64,000 nt of DNA. It comes from Stromatinia cepivora (lineage: Eukaryota; Ascomycota; Leotiomycetes; Helotiales; Sclerotiniaceae). This document shows, one piece after another, positions 24,043 to 35,052 of the stretch (position 1 is its first letter; every line of letters starts with the position of its first letter). The stretch spans positions 434,001 through 498,000 of the forward strand of contig RCTD01000013.1 of NCBI GenBank assembly GCA_014898415.1, in the 5' to 3' direction. Below the pieces are notes generated by a model. That model saw nothing but the letters and a program-made list of their open reading frames with translations. It was not told where the DNA came from and did no database searches. The position numbers and the translations under genes are program-made.

Positions 24043-24572
24043 TCAATAGATCTTTTGCTTTCTACCTCCTCCTACTTTCTTTCCATTTTTGTATGTAGTG
24101 AAAGTCATTTGCGATTTGCGACTGCTGACTTTTCTCTTCGAAATACGGTTCTTTGACTTTGAGCCGACCTTGCTAATAGCATCGACCTCCATTTCTGCGG
24201 TTTCATATGTTAGTTAAAGAAAGATTCGAGTAAGCGCTAGATTTGGGATTCTTTAATTACTTTCGGATGGCTTTTCTTGAGCTACGGCGGCATTGTTCGA
24301 GTTATCTTTTGCAGATGCTGAATAAAATATTAGAGAACAATTTCCCTCAAAAGGATAATCCATTCCATACCCTCTACGTCCTTCCCTTCCTTCCCTTCCT
24401 CCCCTTCCATATCAACATCTTCAGTCTTCGCTGATGGTTTTGGTTGAGAAATCAATTCCATAAGTTTCGCATTCAACCTCTCTGCTCTTGCAGTCTCGAC
24501 CGGACCAAATACCTTGGCTTTCAAGGCGGAATTATTTGCCTTGATGGAACTTGAGCGCGCACCCTTAGCCAT
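24043..24572 (-). CDS. DUF2423 family protein (small basic, likely nucleolar)
   Basis: Exons 24572..24371 and 24194..24043 (phase 1 intron of 176 nt) give 117 residues. The start MAKGARSSSIKANNSALKAK, then VFGPVETARAERLNAKLMEL, is the DUF2423 hallmark seen in yeast YBL028C-type proteins. An acidic patch follows (EDVDMEGEEGKEGKDVE), then exon 2 restores MEVDAISKVGSK and a strongly basic tail rich in Lys/Arg/Ser. Yeast YBL028C is nucleolar and linked to ribosome biogenesis (family knowledge); the same role here is inference. It diverges from the Siz/PIAS gene with about 510 bases between starts. Confidence 0.8.
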
Positions 24573-25083
24573 TGTTGGAATTGAAATGAATGAATGGAGT
24601 ATGTACGACCAAAAAAAATAGATTGTAGGATATTCCAGGATATTGTATGGTATTGTAGAATATTATAAAAACTTGTAGAAAATTGATGTAAACTTCTTTT
24701 TTCAATGCACGATGAAATGATTTTGATAGATTTCCATCCACTCAATCTTTTATCTTAGCGGCAAACCACCAAAAAATCCAATTAAAAATTATACGACCAA
24801 AAGTTCATTATTCACCGCCTACCTAATTCGATTTCTTGAACTTCATTACGACTCGGACGTAGAACAAATTCACAATTTAGGTATTCATTCAATCTACAAG
24901 AAAGCCAAAAAAGCAAAGAATATTGAAAAGGGAAAAAACAAAGGCCATTTTATTCCTCCCGTCAATACCATAAGGAATATCTGATCTTATTACTCTTTAC
25001 AGATTTCATCACTTCACCATTTCTAAGAACTTTCCAAAGTTTAAGCTGATTGATTTAGCTTGTTCCTCACCCACCGATAGGAA
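24573..25083. promoter_or_regulatory. Shared divergent promoter region
   Basis: 511 bases between the start codons of the DUF2423 gene (-) and the SUMO ligase gene (+). The part near 24.6-24.7 kb has several short ATATTGTA-like repeats. No TATA box is convincing on either side. Confidence 0.45.
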
Positions 25084-27118
25084 ATGGCCTCGATGGGGGG
25101 CGGTGGTTTCCTCGATCCAGAGCCATATGTACGAAAGGTGAAAAATGGTGGAATGCTCAACTCTACATTGAAGAGCATATGTTCCGCTGAGGATATGAGA
25201 ATACAAGGTGTGAAGGCAGAATTACAGTCAAGAATTGTCGATAGTAGGTTGTTTGCATCTTTGAGAAGTCGATAATCGCGAATTCGCGCAGCCTCATGCT
25301 ACAGTCTACCGGCGCTGCCATTATGCTGTAGCTTGCAATAAGACAGATCAAGGCTAATCTTTTCTTTCTATCAAGGAATCAGATTCTATGCGAATGCGCA
25401 GGACGAGCCCAAATTCAACCGCTTAAGACGAATCATAGATAATCCAGAGACAGTAACAGCTGGAGTTCACCCACCACGTTCATATCAAAACTCAGCTTCA
25501 CCAGCGGCAAATTCAATACCCAACGGCGGTGCAACAAATTATCCCACACCTAGAGCAAGCATGCCGTCATATAGCAGGCCGATGGGTTATGGAATGAGTA
25601 CGTGAGCCCTTGGTGATAGGGTTATGCGCCTGATCTAATTATTCATAGAGCTCGAGTTCAAACCAAGTCCATTTTACGATATCGTGGAGCAGATTGGAGA
25701 GATCAAAACTTGTGATGGTTGGTATTTTGTCTGGAGTTTTCGAATGTTATGCTAATCATTATTAAATAGCCATGAACCAACATCGTCACACCGTGAACAT
25801 ACCAGTCAAGGTTCAAAACCATCCTATACTGTCAAGAGTCATGAACGACCCAACCTTAAAAGTAATGGTATTCTGTGCGGGCGAAGGTAATGGAAGACAA
25901 GATATTGCTTTTCCTCATCAATCGGAGATCAAAGTGAACACAGGAGAGATTAAGGCAAACCTACGAGGATTAAAAAACAAACCTGGATCAACTCGACCCG
26001 TGGATATTACCAAGGAACTAAGGTTAAAAGTTCCTGGATATCAAAACACCGTCGAGATGACCTATGCGTTGACTACAAAGGCAGGTCTCAATGGAGCTTT
26101 CGTCGCGTCTGAGGTTAATATCCACCATTCACGATCCTACCATGTACTTCTATAGGATTTACAATGTGCTGTTGACTTTGGTACCGTGGAGTTGCAATGC
26201 TGACATCAATTATAGAAATTCTATTTGGTTATATATGTGGTCAAGTTAGTTCCCGTCAAAGACTTGGTTAAGAGATTGGAGGTTGGCAAAAAGATTACCA
26301 AGGAATCAGTGGTCAACGACAGTAAGATATCATCCTCTCAATATTTCGTGTTCCTGTGCTAATCTTTTGTAAGTGATTCATAAATCAAGGGATGCCGATA
26401 TTGTAGCCACTGCTTCGGTTCTATCATTAAAGTGTCCATTATCGACTTTACGGATTGATTTACCTTGTCGATCAATATCGTGCAGACATAACCAATGTTT
26501 CGATGCGACTTCATATCTTCAGTTACAAGAACAAGGACCAACTTGGTTATGTCCAATATGCAACAGTTCTGCGCCTTTTGAAACGTTAGTTGTTGATGAG
26601 TAAGTACAAGACCTTTTTGTACACGTTATGAGATTTGCTGACATATTTCAAGATATGTAAAGAACATATTACAAAGTACATCAAAATCTGTGGATCAAGT
26701 CACAGTAGAACCAGAGGGACAGTGGAAACTCTACAATAGGCCAGAAACCATATCATCACGACCCGGTGTGGCCTCAAGCGATTTCTCCGATGATGATGAT
26801 GACTTGATCGAACTCTCCCCTGGTGGAAGAAAAGCCAGTACGCCAATAACCAGAAATGGTGCTGGTACCTCAAATAGTACTGGAATCCAAGCACAAAGTA
26901 CTCGCGATTCCTTGTCAGCAGCACCATCTAATCGATCTAATCCATTGGCAGCATCAACAGGTGCTAAGAGACAGATTTCGGAAGTTATTGATTTATGCAG
27001 TAGTGATGACGAAGAAGAATCACCTGCAAGACATCCACCGAAAAAACAATTCACTCCCGGATCTTCTGGTCTGAATGGTGCAGCTCCTGCTTTTAGACCG
27101 AGCTTCCAAAATCGCTAA
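25084..27118 (+). CDS. Siz/PIAS-type SUMO E3 ligase
   Basis: Seven exons: 25084..25243, 25376..25597, 25649..25717, 25770..26113, 26216..26321, 26374..26599, 26653..27118; 530 residues. The N-terminus has a SAP-like segment (NSTLKSICSAEDMRIQGVKA). Residues about 130-300 form the PINIT domain (FKPSPFYDIVEQIGEIKTC, then TKELRLKVPGYQNTVEMTYA). The SP-RING runs from about 318 to 375: LKCPLSTLRIDLPCRSISC, C337 and H339, then WLCPIC (C360, C363). Two acidic SUMO-interacting motifs follow: DDDDLIELSP and, near the C-terminus, SEVIDLCSSDDEEES. Such ligases transfer SUMO from Ubc9 to septins, PCNA and chromatin proteins in the nucleus. The donor of intron 4 (GAG/GTTAAT at 26114) is the least certain junction; others are well constrained. 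The start could be 9 bases downstream (second ATG). Confidence 0.88.
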
Positions 27119-30100
27119 TTGCAAAAGTGGGATAGCTAGGTAACATGGTGCCCCAATCTGATTTCCTATTGGAATCCATGTTCTCTTTTCGAATATGTGC
27201 TACCTGGCTGCCTAACTGGTTGTGCGATATTTCTTTTCATTTCGCGAACAAGGGTGGGATGTTATGAGATGGGCGTTTCGGAGCTATTATGGCACAGTCT
27301 GAATTAATTTTTTTTTGATCTGCTCCTGGCTGGGATGGATAGGGGTATCAAATTATTGGCTTGATTAGTCAGGAAGGGAAAGGAAGGTTACTCGAATGCA
27401 TTGTGGTGAATGGAGTCTGTGTCAGGATGGCTTTGGGAAGATGAAGATGAGAATATTATTTTGCTGGTTGCTGATTGGCGACTTAGTTTCTTCTGGAATT
27501 TATGAGATGTGGGATTGAGCTTGGGCTATGGGTTGTGATTTGTGAGTTGTGAGCTGGAGAAAAGAAGTGCGTATCTGCATATCTTCCAAGAGGAATGCAA
27601 TGAATCAAATATTAAAATATATTTTGACGAAGGTTGATTCTGTATATGTGGATGATGCTGTGATTAAACATCCGAGCAATGGTGTGCAATGGTGGATACA
27701 ATATCCAGAGGGAATAGGTCTCGAACCTCGTCAAGTGGTAGTTCCACATTTTGCTATGCAAACTTCATTACTCTACGTTTTTACATCAGCATTTCCCTTT
27801 CCATTGATCTGAATGCTTTATTATGGATTCTTTTTTATGGAAGCGATTCAACGCAATGATCTCATTTATTCACATGCAGAGTTCAAGTTAAACTCGAATA
27901 TTGAAGTTTTTTACTGCACCAGTCTCGCTCTCTTGGTATTTGAAGTTTAGATGATAGGTGAGTTGGTAATTGAGTGGTTGTTGGGTGGTAGTGTAAAAGT
28001 ATCTCAAACTTATCAACGAAGTGAAGTAATCCATGAGCGTTTGGGGTTCTTTTCTGTTTGAAAAAAATAAATAAATTGTATGCAGATTTTTCTTTTGCCC
28101 ATTGATTATTATGACATATGGAAATATGAATGATTAAATGGATGGTATAGATATCAATACTCTAATAAGCAGAACATATCATTTTTGCGATTAAGGAAAA
28201 GGAGTAATCTTTTCAAGTTTTCCAATGCGCCTGTTTGCCTGTTTGTGTTATGTTGTATGCTCTTTCCCCTTTCCTCTTCTCTTCTTAGTTCCACTTCTTG
28301 AAGCACTAATTCGTATGGATTCTGTATATCCTAAATCCCCATACTAAAGTCATTTGATATCCCGAACCTAACTCCTCTCTCCCATTCCATTCCAATTTTC
28401 CTTGTCTCTATTGGTAGTCAAGTCCACTTCAACTCCCACTCCCATTCCGCTCCCATTATATCCCTGCACCTTTTCTTTCTTTCCTTTTCCTTTCCTTTCC
28501 TTTTCATTTCCGCTGTCTTCTGAACTTCATATACCCCTCATCTCCTCATCTCTTTCTTCCCTCTTCATTTCATAAAATCTATCGTCTAATCATCCTCCGT
28601 TCCCATTCCCTCGTCTGACTCTCGGTTCTGGTGGGCGTGGAAAAGAAATCGGCGGGGCCGTTGCCCGTTTGTGCGCTTTCGGGGTAGGTTATGGGGAATT
28701 TGGGGAAGTGGAGGGAGGAGAAGGGCTTTTTGAGGGTTTGCCAGAGGGTTTGGAGGGTTGGGGACATGGTTTTGGGGTGGAAGTGAAGATGGTGGTTGAG
28801 GTTGTGGTTGAGGCTAGTGGGTGGGTGTTGATGAAGGATTGTTTTAGTGTCGGTTTTGGGTTTGGGGATCGGATTGGAGTGAGGTGTGGCGTGATGAGGT
28901 GTGGTGTGATGAGTATAGAATATTAAATATTCCCTCTTAATCTAGAAATCTTAAAACCAAAGATATCAACTATTATGAATACTATGTATACTATCATAAT
29001 AAAAAGAAAAATGAAGGGAAAACCAATATATATAATCATCTATTTTTCATCTATATCATACCATCTATACATCACACCAAAACCAACCCCGAAATTCACA
29101 CCTCCAAACCCCCAAGAAATTTCCGAACCGCAAATCTAGAAATCTAGAACATTATAAGATCTTACGAAAAAAAATTAATATCGTGAGATTTTCCTCGTTA
29201 ATTGTCGGATCATATTGTATGTACGGAGTGCGGAGTGCGGCAGATACATGCCGAGATTTCTCCAGGGTTTTAGGGTTTGATGGACTGTGCACAGTGTTTG
29301 ACTCTTGAGGAGGAATTGCGATTTTGTGTGGATGGCTATATTTAGGTTTTTGGGTTGTTTCGTTGTATTTCTGGAAGTTTTTTGATGGTGTTTTTTTTTT
29401 TTGGAAGGGAAGGAAGGGAAGGGAAGGGGGAGGGAAAGTGTTTTCGGATGAAAGGAAGGATAGGATAGGATAGGATCGAGGTAGGATCGAGGGAGGATAG
29501 GATTGGATAGAAGTGGAAATAGCGGAACTAGTCGGAAAAGTAAGGTTAATGAAGATGAGTAGAGTAGAGTAAAACGAAGGGTTATATCAATTCTGAGTTG
29601 TTAATTAGTTTGCATCTGTACCTGGCCTGGCATCCGTCCATGTGTCTTAAAAAGCCACCCGTGATATCATGGCAGGGAGAGTATTCGACTATAATTTTTC
29701 AGAGAAATATTAACGTGATATAATATAGCAATATAATATATTGATATAACAGCATCATTTTTACGTCAACTTACTTTTCCTTGGTGATTTAGAAGTCCAG
29801 AAAAGTAAGACTACATTCCATTCTACATTGGCAAAAGTGTTGGTTCTGAATCTTGATCTCTGGTTATATGGAAAGATTTAGTGTTACTGAGGCTTAATGA
29901 GAACTATGGGGATTTGAGATTTGAGATTCTATCTGCTTGGAGTGGTGTGCTCTGAATAAGTAAGATGATTATATTATTGCTCTGTTTCGGGCGGGGGTCC
30001 CAGGGAGGGAATAGGATGGAGTTTGGGAGGCCGCGCCGTTGTCGGTTGTGTATTCTGATATTGAAGAAAGATATGAGGCATTTACGACTCAGGTGCATAT

Positions 30101-30627
30101 TTCATTTTTGGATTGAAAACCAGGCATTTGAAAGTGTTATGAGGTATCTGACCGAGAGAGATCACTGGATTCAGACGTTACATGGTATTATGAGCCCTGC
30201 ACCAGATTGAAATTCGCACTAATGCTTTCACCACCCTTTTGCATCTGCGGATGATCTGGAAAGAAAGTAATCGCATGAATTATCGTTGTACTGTGTGAAT
30301 TTACAGACTGCTTAAGCATCTATTTACAGCAATTTGTACTAATTCCGACTGTCATCAAACATGAATCCTAACAATTTCGATCTCTAGATAATATCGACAG
30401 CTGGAAATGACTGAGGTGGAGGTGTAGGTGGAATCGATTTGGCATTCATGGTCTCGGAAATTTTGATTTTGGACTATTTTCGACAGTTGAAAGTCGCTCT
30501 GGAGTAGAGTCGGAGTGAAAAATAATCATTCCTGAGCGAGGGAAGAAAATGAATATCTAAAGGGCATTCTGCGTTTGTACTTGCAAGGGTATTGTGCTAG
30601 TAATAGCTTGTTGCTATGGTATAGGGA
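27119..30627. other. Long intergenic region
   Basis: About 3.5 kb with one weak candidate (28579-28767, minus). Features seen: a pyrimidine-rich tract at 28.26-28.56 kb facing a purine-rich tract at 28.64-28.9 kb; simple GGAAG and GGATA runs at 29.40-29.51 kb; AT-rich sequence at 28.92-29.05 and 29.69-29.76 kb. Nothing else can be supported. Confidence 0.45.
28579..28767 (-). CDS. Hypothetical small protein
   Basis: A 62-residue frame beginning with an ATG in a good context (ACCATGTCC). The protein has Trp/Phe/Pro-rich composition (LWQTLKKPFSSLHFPKFPI) and a charged, polar tail (RTESQTREWERRMIRR), more protein-like than its surroundings. No domain, signal peptide or membrane segment is recognised. 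Base composition is higher in G+C than the neighbouring intergenic sequence. It could equally be a chance frame in a strand-biased tract. Confidence 0.3.
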   Translation of the reverse strand: MSPTLQTLWQTLKKPFSSLHFPKFPITYPESAQTGNGPADFFSTPTRTESQTREWERRMIRR

Positions 30628-32559
30628 TCAGAGAACAGCCCAGAACAATAAAGTAATATAACTGAAACGTATAATACTAACCTCATGAACAGCTTTCCGT
30701 TCTTCAACATATCTCCTGCAATCCTCTCTTCCTTTCTCAACATCCACAAACCAAATGAGTATACTCGCAAAAGTGCATAGTGCGAATAGGAAAGGGAATC
30801 CCATCCAGTTATTATTGGTGTTATTGATAATGGCTTGGATGACGTATGGGCCAATGATTGAAGACTGGTGTAGCTATTAATCAGTTTGGTATTCACCGAA
30901 ATGTTAGAAAGCAGCGAAGCATAACATACAGCTCGATTGGTAATTCCAAATAACCCAAAGAACATCCCCTCATATCCCCTCGGAGTAACCTCACTCATCA
31001 TAGTTTGTGAGTAAGCATAATACGGCGCTTGAAATAATCCAAAAACAATATTGTAGACCCAAAAGTCAAAAACACGGTGATAGCCTACCTTGTCGGACCA
31101 CAATCCGATCACGCCATAGAGCGGAATCAAAACGCTAAAGACATTGGTTACGATGAACATAGACTTGGTCCGAATTCCAAAATACTGTTGAATGTACCAA
31201 AATGCGAAAGTAGAGACCGTGGAGGTGGCAGCTTGTGATAGCCCAAGGTAGCTTAATTGGAGGAAGGAGAAAGAGATGACTTCGTTTTGGATAATGAAGA
31301 TGAGAGTGATAGTTGTATTGAAGCCATCGGCAAGCATGAAAGATGCCAGGAGATAGGTGAAAGTTCGAGGGAGATGACGAATTTCACGAATGGAGTGGTA
31401 GACTTGTTTCAAGCCGATCGTCCAAAACGAACTGCCTTTTGGTATTGGTGGCCCAGTGCGTGATTGTTGGAAAATGAACCAGGGAAGGCCAAGGACAACC
31501 CAATCTGCAGAGATTCAGCAAGAAGCATTATGGCATATTTGTTTGTAGTTGCTTACATGAGTTGGTGAGGCACAAAGCAAGATTGTTGGCAAAGAGATCC
31601 CCTCGCAATGGAATCAGGACAGAAAGACTAAGTGCTAGCACAAGAACGTACCCAATACTGGCATGAACGGTAGAGATATTGCTAATATGGTTTCTTTCCA
31701 TGCTTTCTATTTTATCATAGTCATCTTGATTAATCTTATTATCTTTGAGGTCTTCCTCTCGAGCTTTTCGAACGTGAGGCATGTAGCGGGCTAATCTGGG
31801 AAATAATGAATAATAGAATACCAATGTTGTCTAATTTCCCCAAAGTTAATGCCAGAATATAAGTGAAGCAATGAAGATACTGACACCGTATGAAATGTAT
31901 GATATGATATATAACACCATAGCAGTAGGCCACTGATCAGGCTTTCTGATGGCAATCATTCCGTATTGGAAAACCCAACCCTATATCCGTCAGTGTAACC
32001 TCCACACCAGGAAATCGCTACTTACCACGAGAGTAAGAAACAAAAGTATCCATCTCCCAAAATTCGAATAATCTGCAACGGATCCAAAGACCACAAAAAT
32101 TATCGTCATAATGGTGAAGCAAATCCCATTTGCGAGTAAAACCACACTAGAAACAGATCTAGTACCGTAACCCCATGGGATTACACAACCTCCTGTGGTA
32201 CAATTCCCTGTCTTAATAGGTGTAATGGCCGGGTCCCACCCAGCATTATTAAGAGCAGATTGAAAAAGAGTCTGAGAATAGTTTGCCGGCCCTACTCCAT
32301 TATTTCCCTAGAGATTGAAAGTTAGAATACTCCACAGGGGTGATGGAATGACGCTCACGTTGTAATAAAGATAGTATGACCATAACTCTCTCCTAGTCGT
32401 TGTAGGCTGATTAGAGGAATCTTCGTCGATACCAAATAACTTTTTGTATTTATCTAGGTTATGCTTGATGTGATCGATCTTCGTATCATCGAGATCAGTT
32501 TCATCACCGTTTGCTCTTATGTTGCGGTCGTCAGTTCGATTAATCTCAAGGGAGTTCAT
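30628..32559 (-). CDS. Atg22-like vacuolar transporter (MFS fold)
   Basis: Six exons: 32559..32359, 32307..32026, 31980..31885, 31830..31557, 31504..30930, 30864..30628; 554 residues. Start is the ATG at 32559. The order matches Atg22: an acidic N-terminus, RRELWSYYLYYNGNNGVGP, a luminal loop with paired cysteines (NCTTGGCVIPWGYGTRS), then about 12 hydrophobic segments with the family block FLLASF-like (TFTYLLASFMLADGFNTT) and YYAYSQTMMSEVTPRGYEGM. In yeast Atg22 exports amino acids from the vacuole after autophagic breakdown; filamentous fungi have several paralogs of less certain cargo, so I give no gene number. The last codons are uncertain: a GTTAGT donor after HEV could start a further intron, in which case the tail after residue 541 would differ. 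It diverges from the GH3 gene. Confidence 0.85.
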
Positions 32560-33051
32560 ACTTATTCTCTTTCGCAATAATGGTTCTCTCTAAAACCCTT
32601 ATTCGAATAGAGGAAGATATTTTGACAAGAGAAGCTCTTCATATCTATAAGGAGTGTCTCGTCGTACAAAATGTACTTGGCGGGTTAACGTTGCACTCTT
32701 CAAGCAAGAGAACATTATCACGTTGCACCCGAAATTGCTCCATTACAGTATTGTTAACACCCTATTAGCCAAAAAGAGCCTTTGAGATTAAAGACGGCTG
32801 AAGGAAAAAATGTGTCGATGTAATTATCTTCAAACACACCTCGAGATCGTAGCTAGGATTGGCGAACTCCTGTGAGAAACACATCACGTGATCAATTCTC
32901 AAACTTTATCTTTGTGCCGATTCCAAGTTCCTCCACACGTGCTCTTCCACATTGGGCAGGCACTGATTTCACTTGGTTGGTTGCCAAATGCGGAGTCATA
33001 ATAGAAGGAATTCATGTTTGAATCCCTAACGAAGCTTCTATCATCATAAAG
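32560..33051. promoter_or_regulatory. Divergent promoter region Atg22-like/GH3
   Basis: 492 bases between the two start codons, presumably holding both promoters. No clear TATA box or repeated motif seen. Confidence 0.4.
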
Positions 33052-35052
33052 ATGCACCAAACACAAAGAATGGCGATGGTATCTGAAGGGCAAGCAAGTG
33101 TAGCAACCAATCAGTGGTCTGATGAAGAATTGAGGGAGAAGGTTGGACAGGTATGTCTTAAACTCTTTGAATTCTTTTCGTACTTCATGGTGATTCATGT
33201 ATTTTCGCTGCATCTTTCAATTCCTCAATCTTTCCAATGTCATGGGGTTCGCAGACGGACGGAGGAATGGCATAACCTCAGAATGCGATGGCGCAATCGA
33301 TCTATCATACTGACTTTAATGACAATGCAGCTTTTTCTTGTTGGATTCGATGGCCATGTTACCAACGAGGATATCAAGACTCTCATCACAGTTCATAGAG
33401 TTGGAACCATCATACTTTTTCAGAGAAATGTTTCAGACGCGGCCCAACTTTTCCAATTAACTGCTTCATTACAAGAGATCGCAAAAGACTCTGGACATGC
33501 TCAGAGTCTTTTCATTGCAATCGACCAGGAAAATGGACTAGTGGCTCGTGTCAATCCACCTATTGCAACAGAACTTCCTGGTTCGATGGCTTTGGGAGCG
33601 ACTAATGATCCGTCAAATGCTTTCACGGTTGCTGAATGCACGGCAAAAATATTGAAGGCATATGGTATCAGCATGAATTATGCCCCCGTTGCAGACATAA
33701 ATTCAGAACCAAAGAACCCGGTCATTGGAGTGAGATCATTTTCAGATGATCCCGAGACAGTTGGAAGATTTGTATCAGCTCAAGTGGGAGGTTTACAGCA
33801 AAATGGCATCTTATCTTGCGTCAAACATTTTCCTGGTCATGGTCATACGGCCGTCGACTCCCATCATTGCCTTCCGGTTATCACTAAATCCAAAGAAGAA
33901 TTAGAAGCCTGTGAGCTGGTACCATTCTGGCGAGCCGTGAAAGCGGGTGTAGATGCTATTATGACTGCTCACATATCTCTACCTCAGTTAAATAGCAACT
34001 CTAACGTAGCCACCAATCAATTGCCTGCCAGCTTGAGTCCCGATGCAATAAGAATCTTACGCCAGGAGATGAACTATGATGGCCTGATAGTGAGTGATTG
34101 TTTAGAAATGGACGGAGTTAGAGCAACTTATGGGACAGAGAAAGGAGCAGTCATGGCATTAAAGGTCAGTTTCACGGATATTCTTACAAAAGCCAATACT
34201 GAAGCCTTGTGCATCTAGGCAGGAACTGACTGTGTCATGGTGTGTCACACAATGAAAGCTCAAGTGGGTGCCATTGAAGCTGTTATTGCTGCAGTAAAAT
34301 CTGGTGAGATTTCTCAGGAAGTGATTGAGTCTTGAGTAAATCGAGTACTACGACTAAAGACTAAATATTCATCCACGAGTGTTTCAACGGCTGATTCCAA
34401 CTCGAATGCTCAAATGCTTAACGAAGAATCATCAAAAGTTGCGTCAGAAGTTTATGCCAAGAGTACAACTGTTGTCCGCACCGAGCCGGGATATCTTTCA
34501 GTTGCAAGAAATTCCCTGAAAGTTTTATTGTTGTTCGCATCAGAGGTACATCTAGGGGGTGGTGCTGTTGACAGTGGTGAGGACAGAGCAGCTCGATCCC
34601 CACTGCTCACCTCGTATATTGAAATTCTCAAGCCTTATTGTGAATCTATCATTGATATACAGTTCAACAAGGAATATTTATTGGGTCCAGGTCACAAGGA
34701 CATGATTCATTTTGCGGAGGCTGATGTGATAATTCTTGCGACCAGAAATGCGACCTTCAGTCCCTATCAGAAAGCTATGGGACGATTCCTAGGCAAGTCT
34801 CTTGTTCCAAACAAAAAGTTCATCACAATCGCAACTTGTGATCCGTACGACTTCCTTGAAGATAGCGATGTCATAAAAAATTATATCGCAATATATGAGC
34901 CTACTGTATCGGCTTTTAGAGCAGCGGTGGAGGTAATATTTGGCGTTCGACCGGCTCGGGGACTGCTCCCTGTATCTTTACCAAGCGCTCGGCATAATAC
35001 TCATCCATTCGAGGAGACCGTGGAGGATCGAGTGAGGAAATGGCTGATATGA
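33052..35052 (+). pseudogene. GH3 beta-N-acetylhexosaminidase (NagZ-like), interrupted by one in-frame stop
   Basis: Exons 33052..33150, 33331..34164 and 34219 onward. The (beta/alpha)8 domain is complete: FLVGFDG, IAIDQENGLVARV, the acid/base loop KHFPGHGHTAVDSHH (K198 to H212) and nucleophile D289 in VSDCLEMDGV. No signal peptide, so intracellular. Exon 3 reads to a TGA at 34333-34335 (codon 350), between QEVIES and VNRVLRLKTKYSS. The same frame then stays open for 238 more codons to 35052 and encodes the expected C-terminal domain (VLLLFASEVHLGGG; VIFGVRPARGLLPVSLP). No intron with usable ends removes the TGA. So either a recently damaged gene, a 349-residue catalytic-domain enzyme, stop-codon readthrough, or an assembly error. 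Intact, it would have 588 codons. Such enzymes release N-acetylglucosamine from chitin-derived or glycoprotein fragments. Confidence 0.75.
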
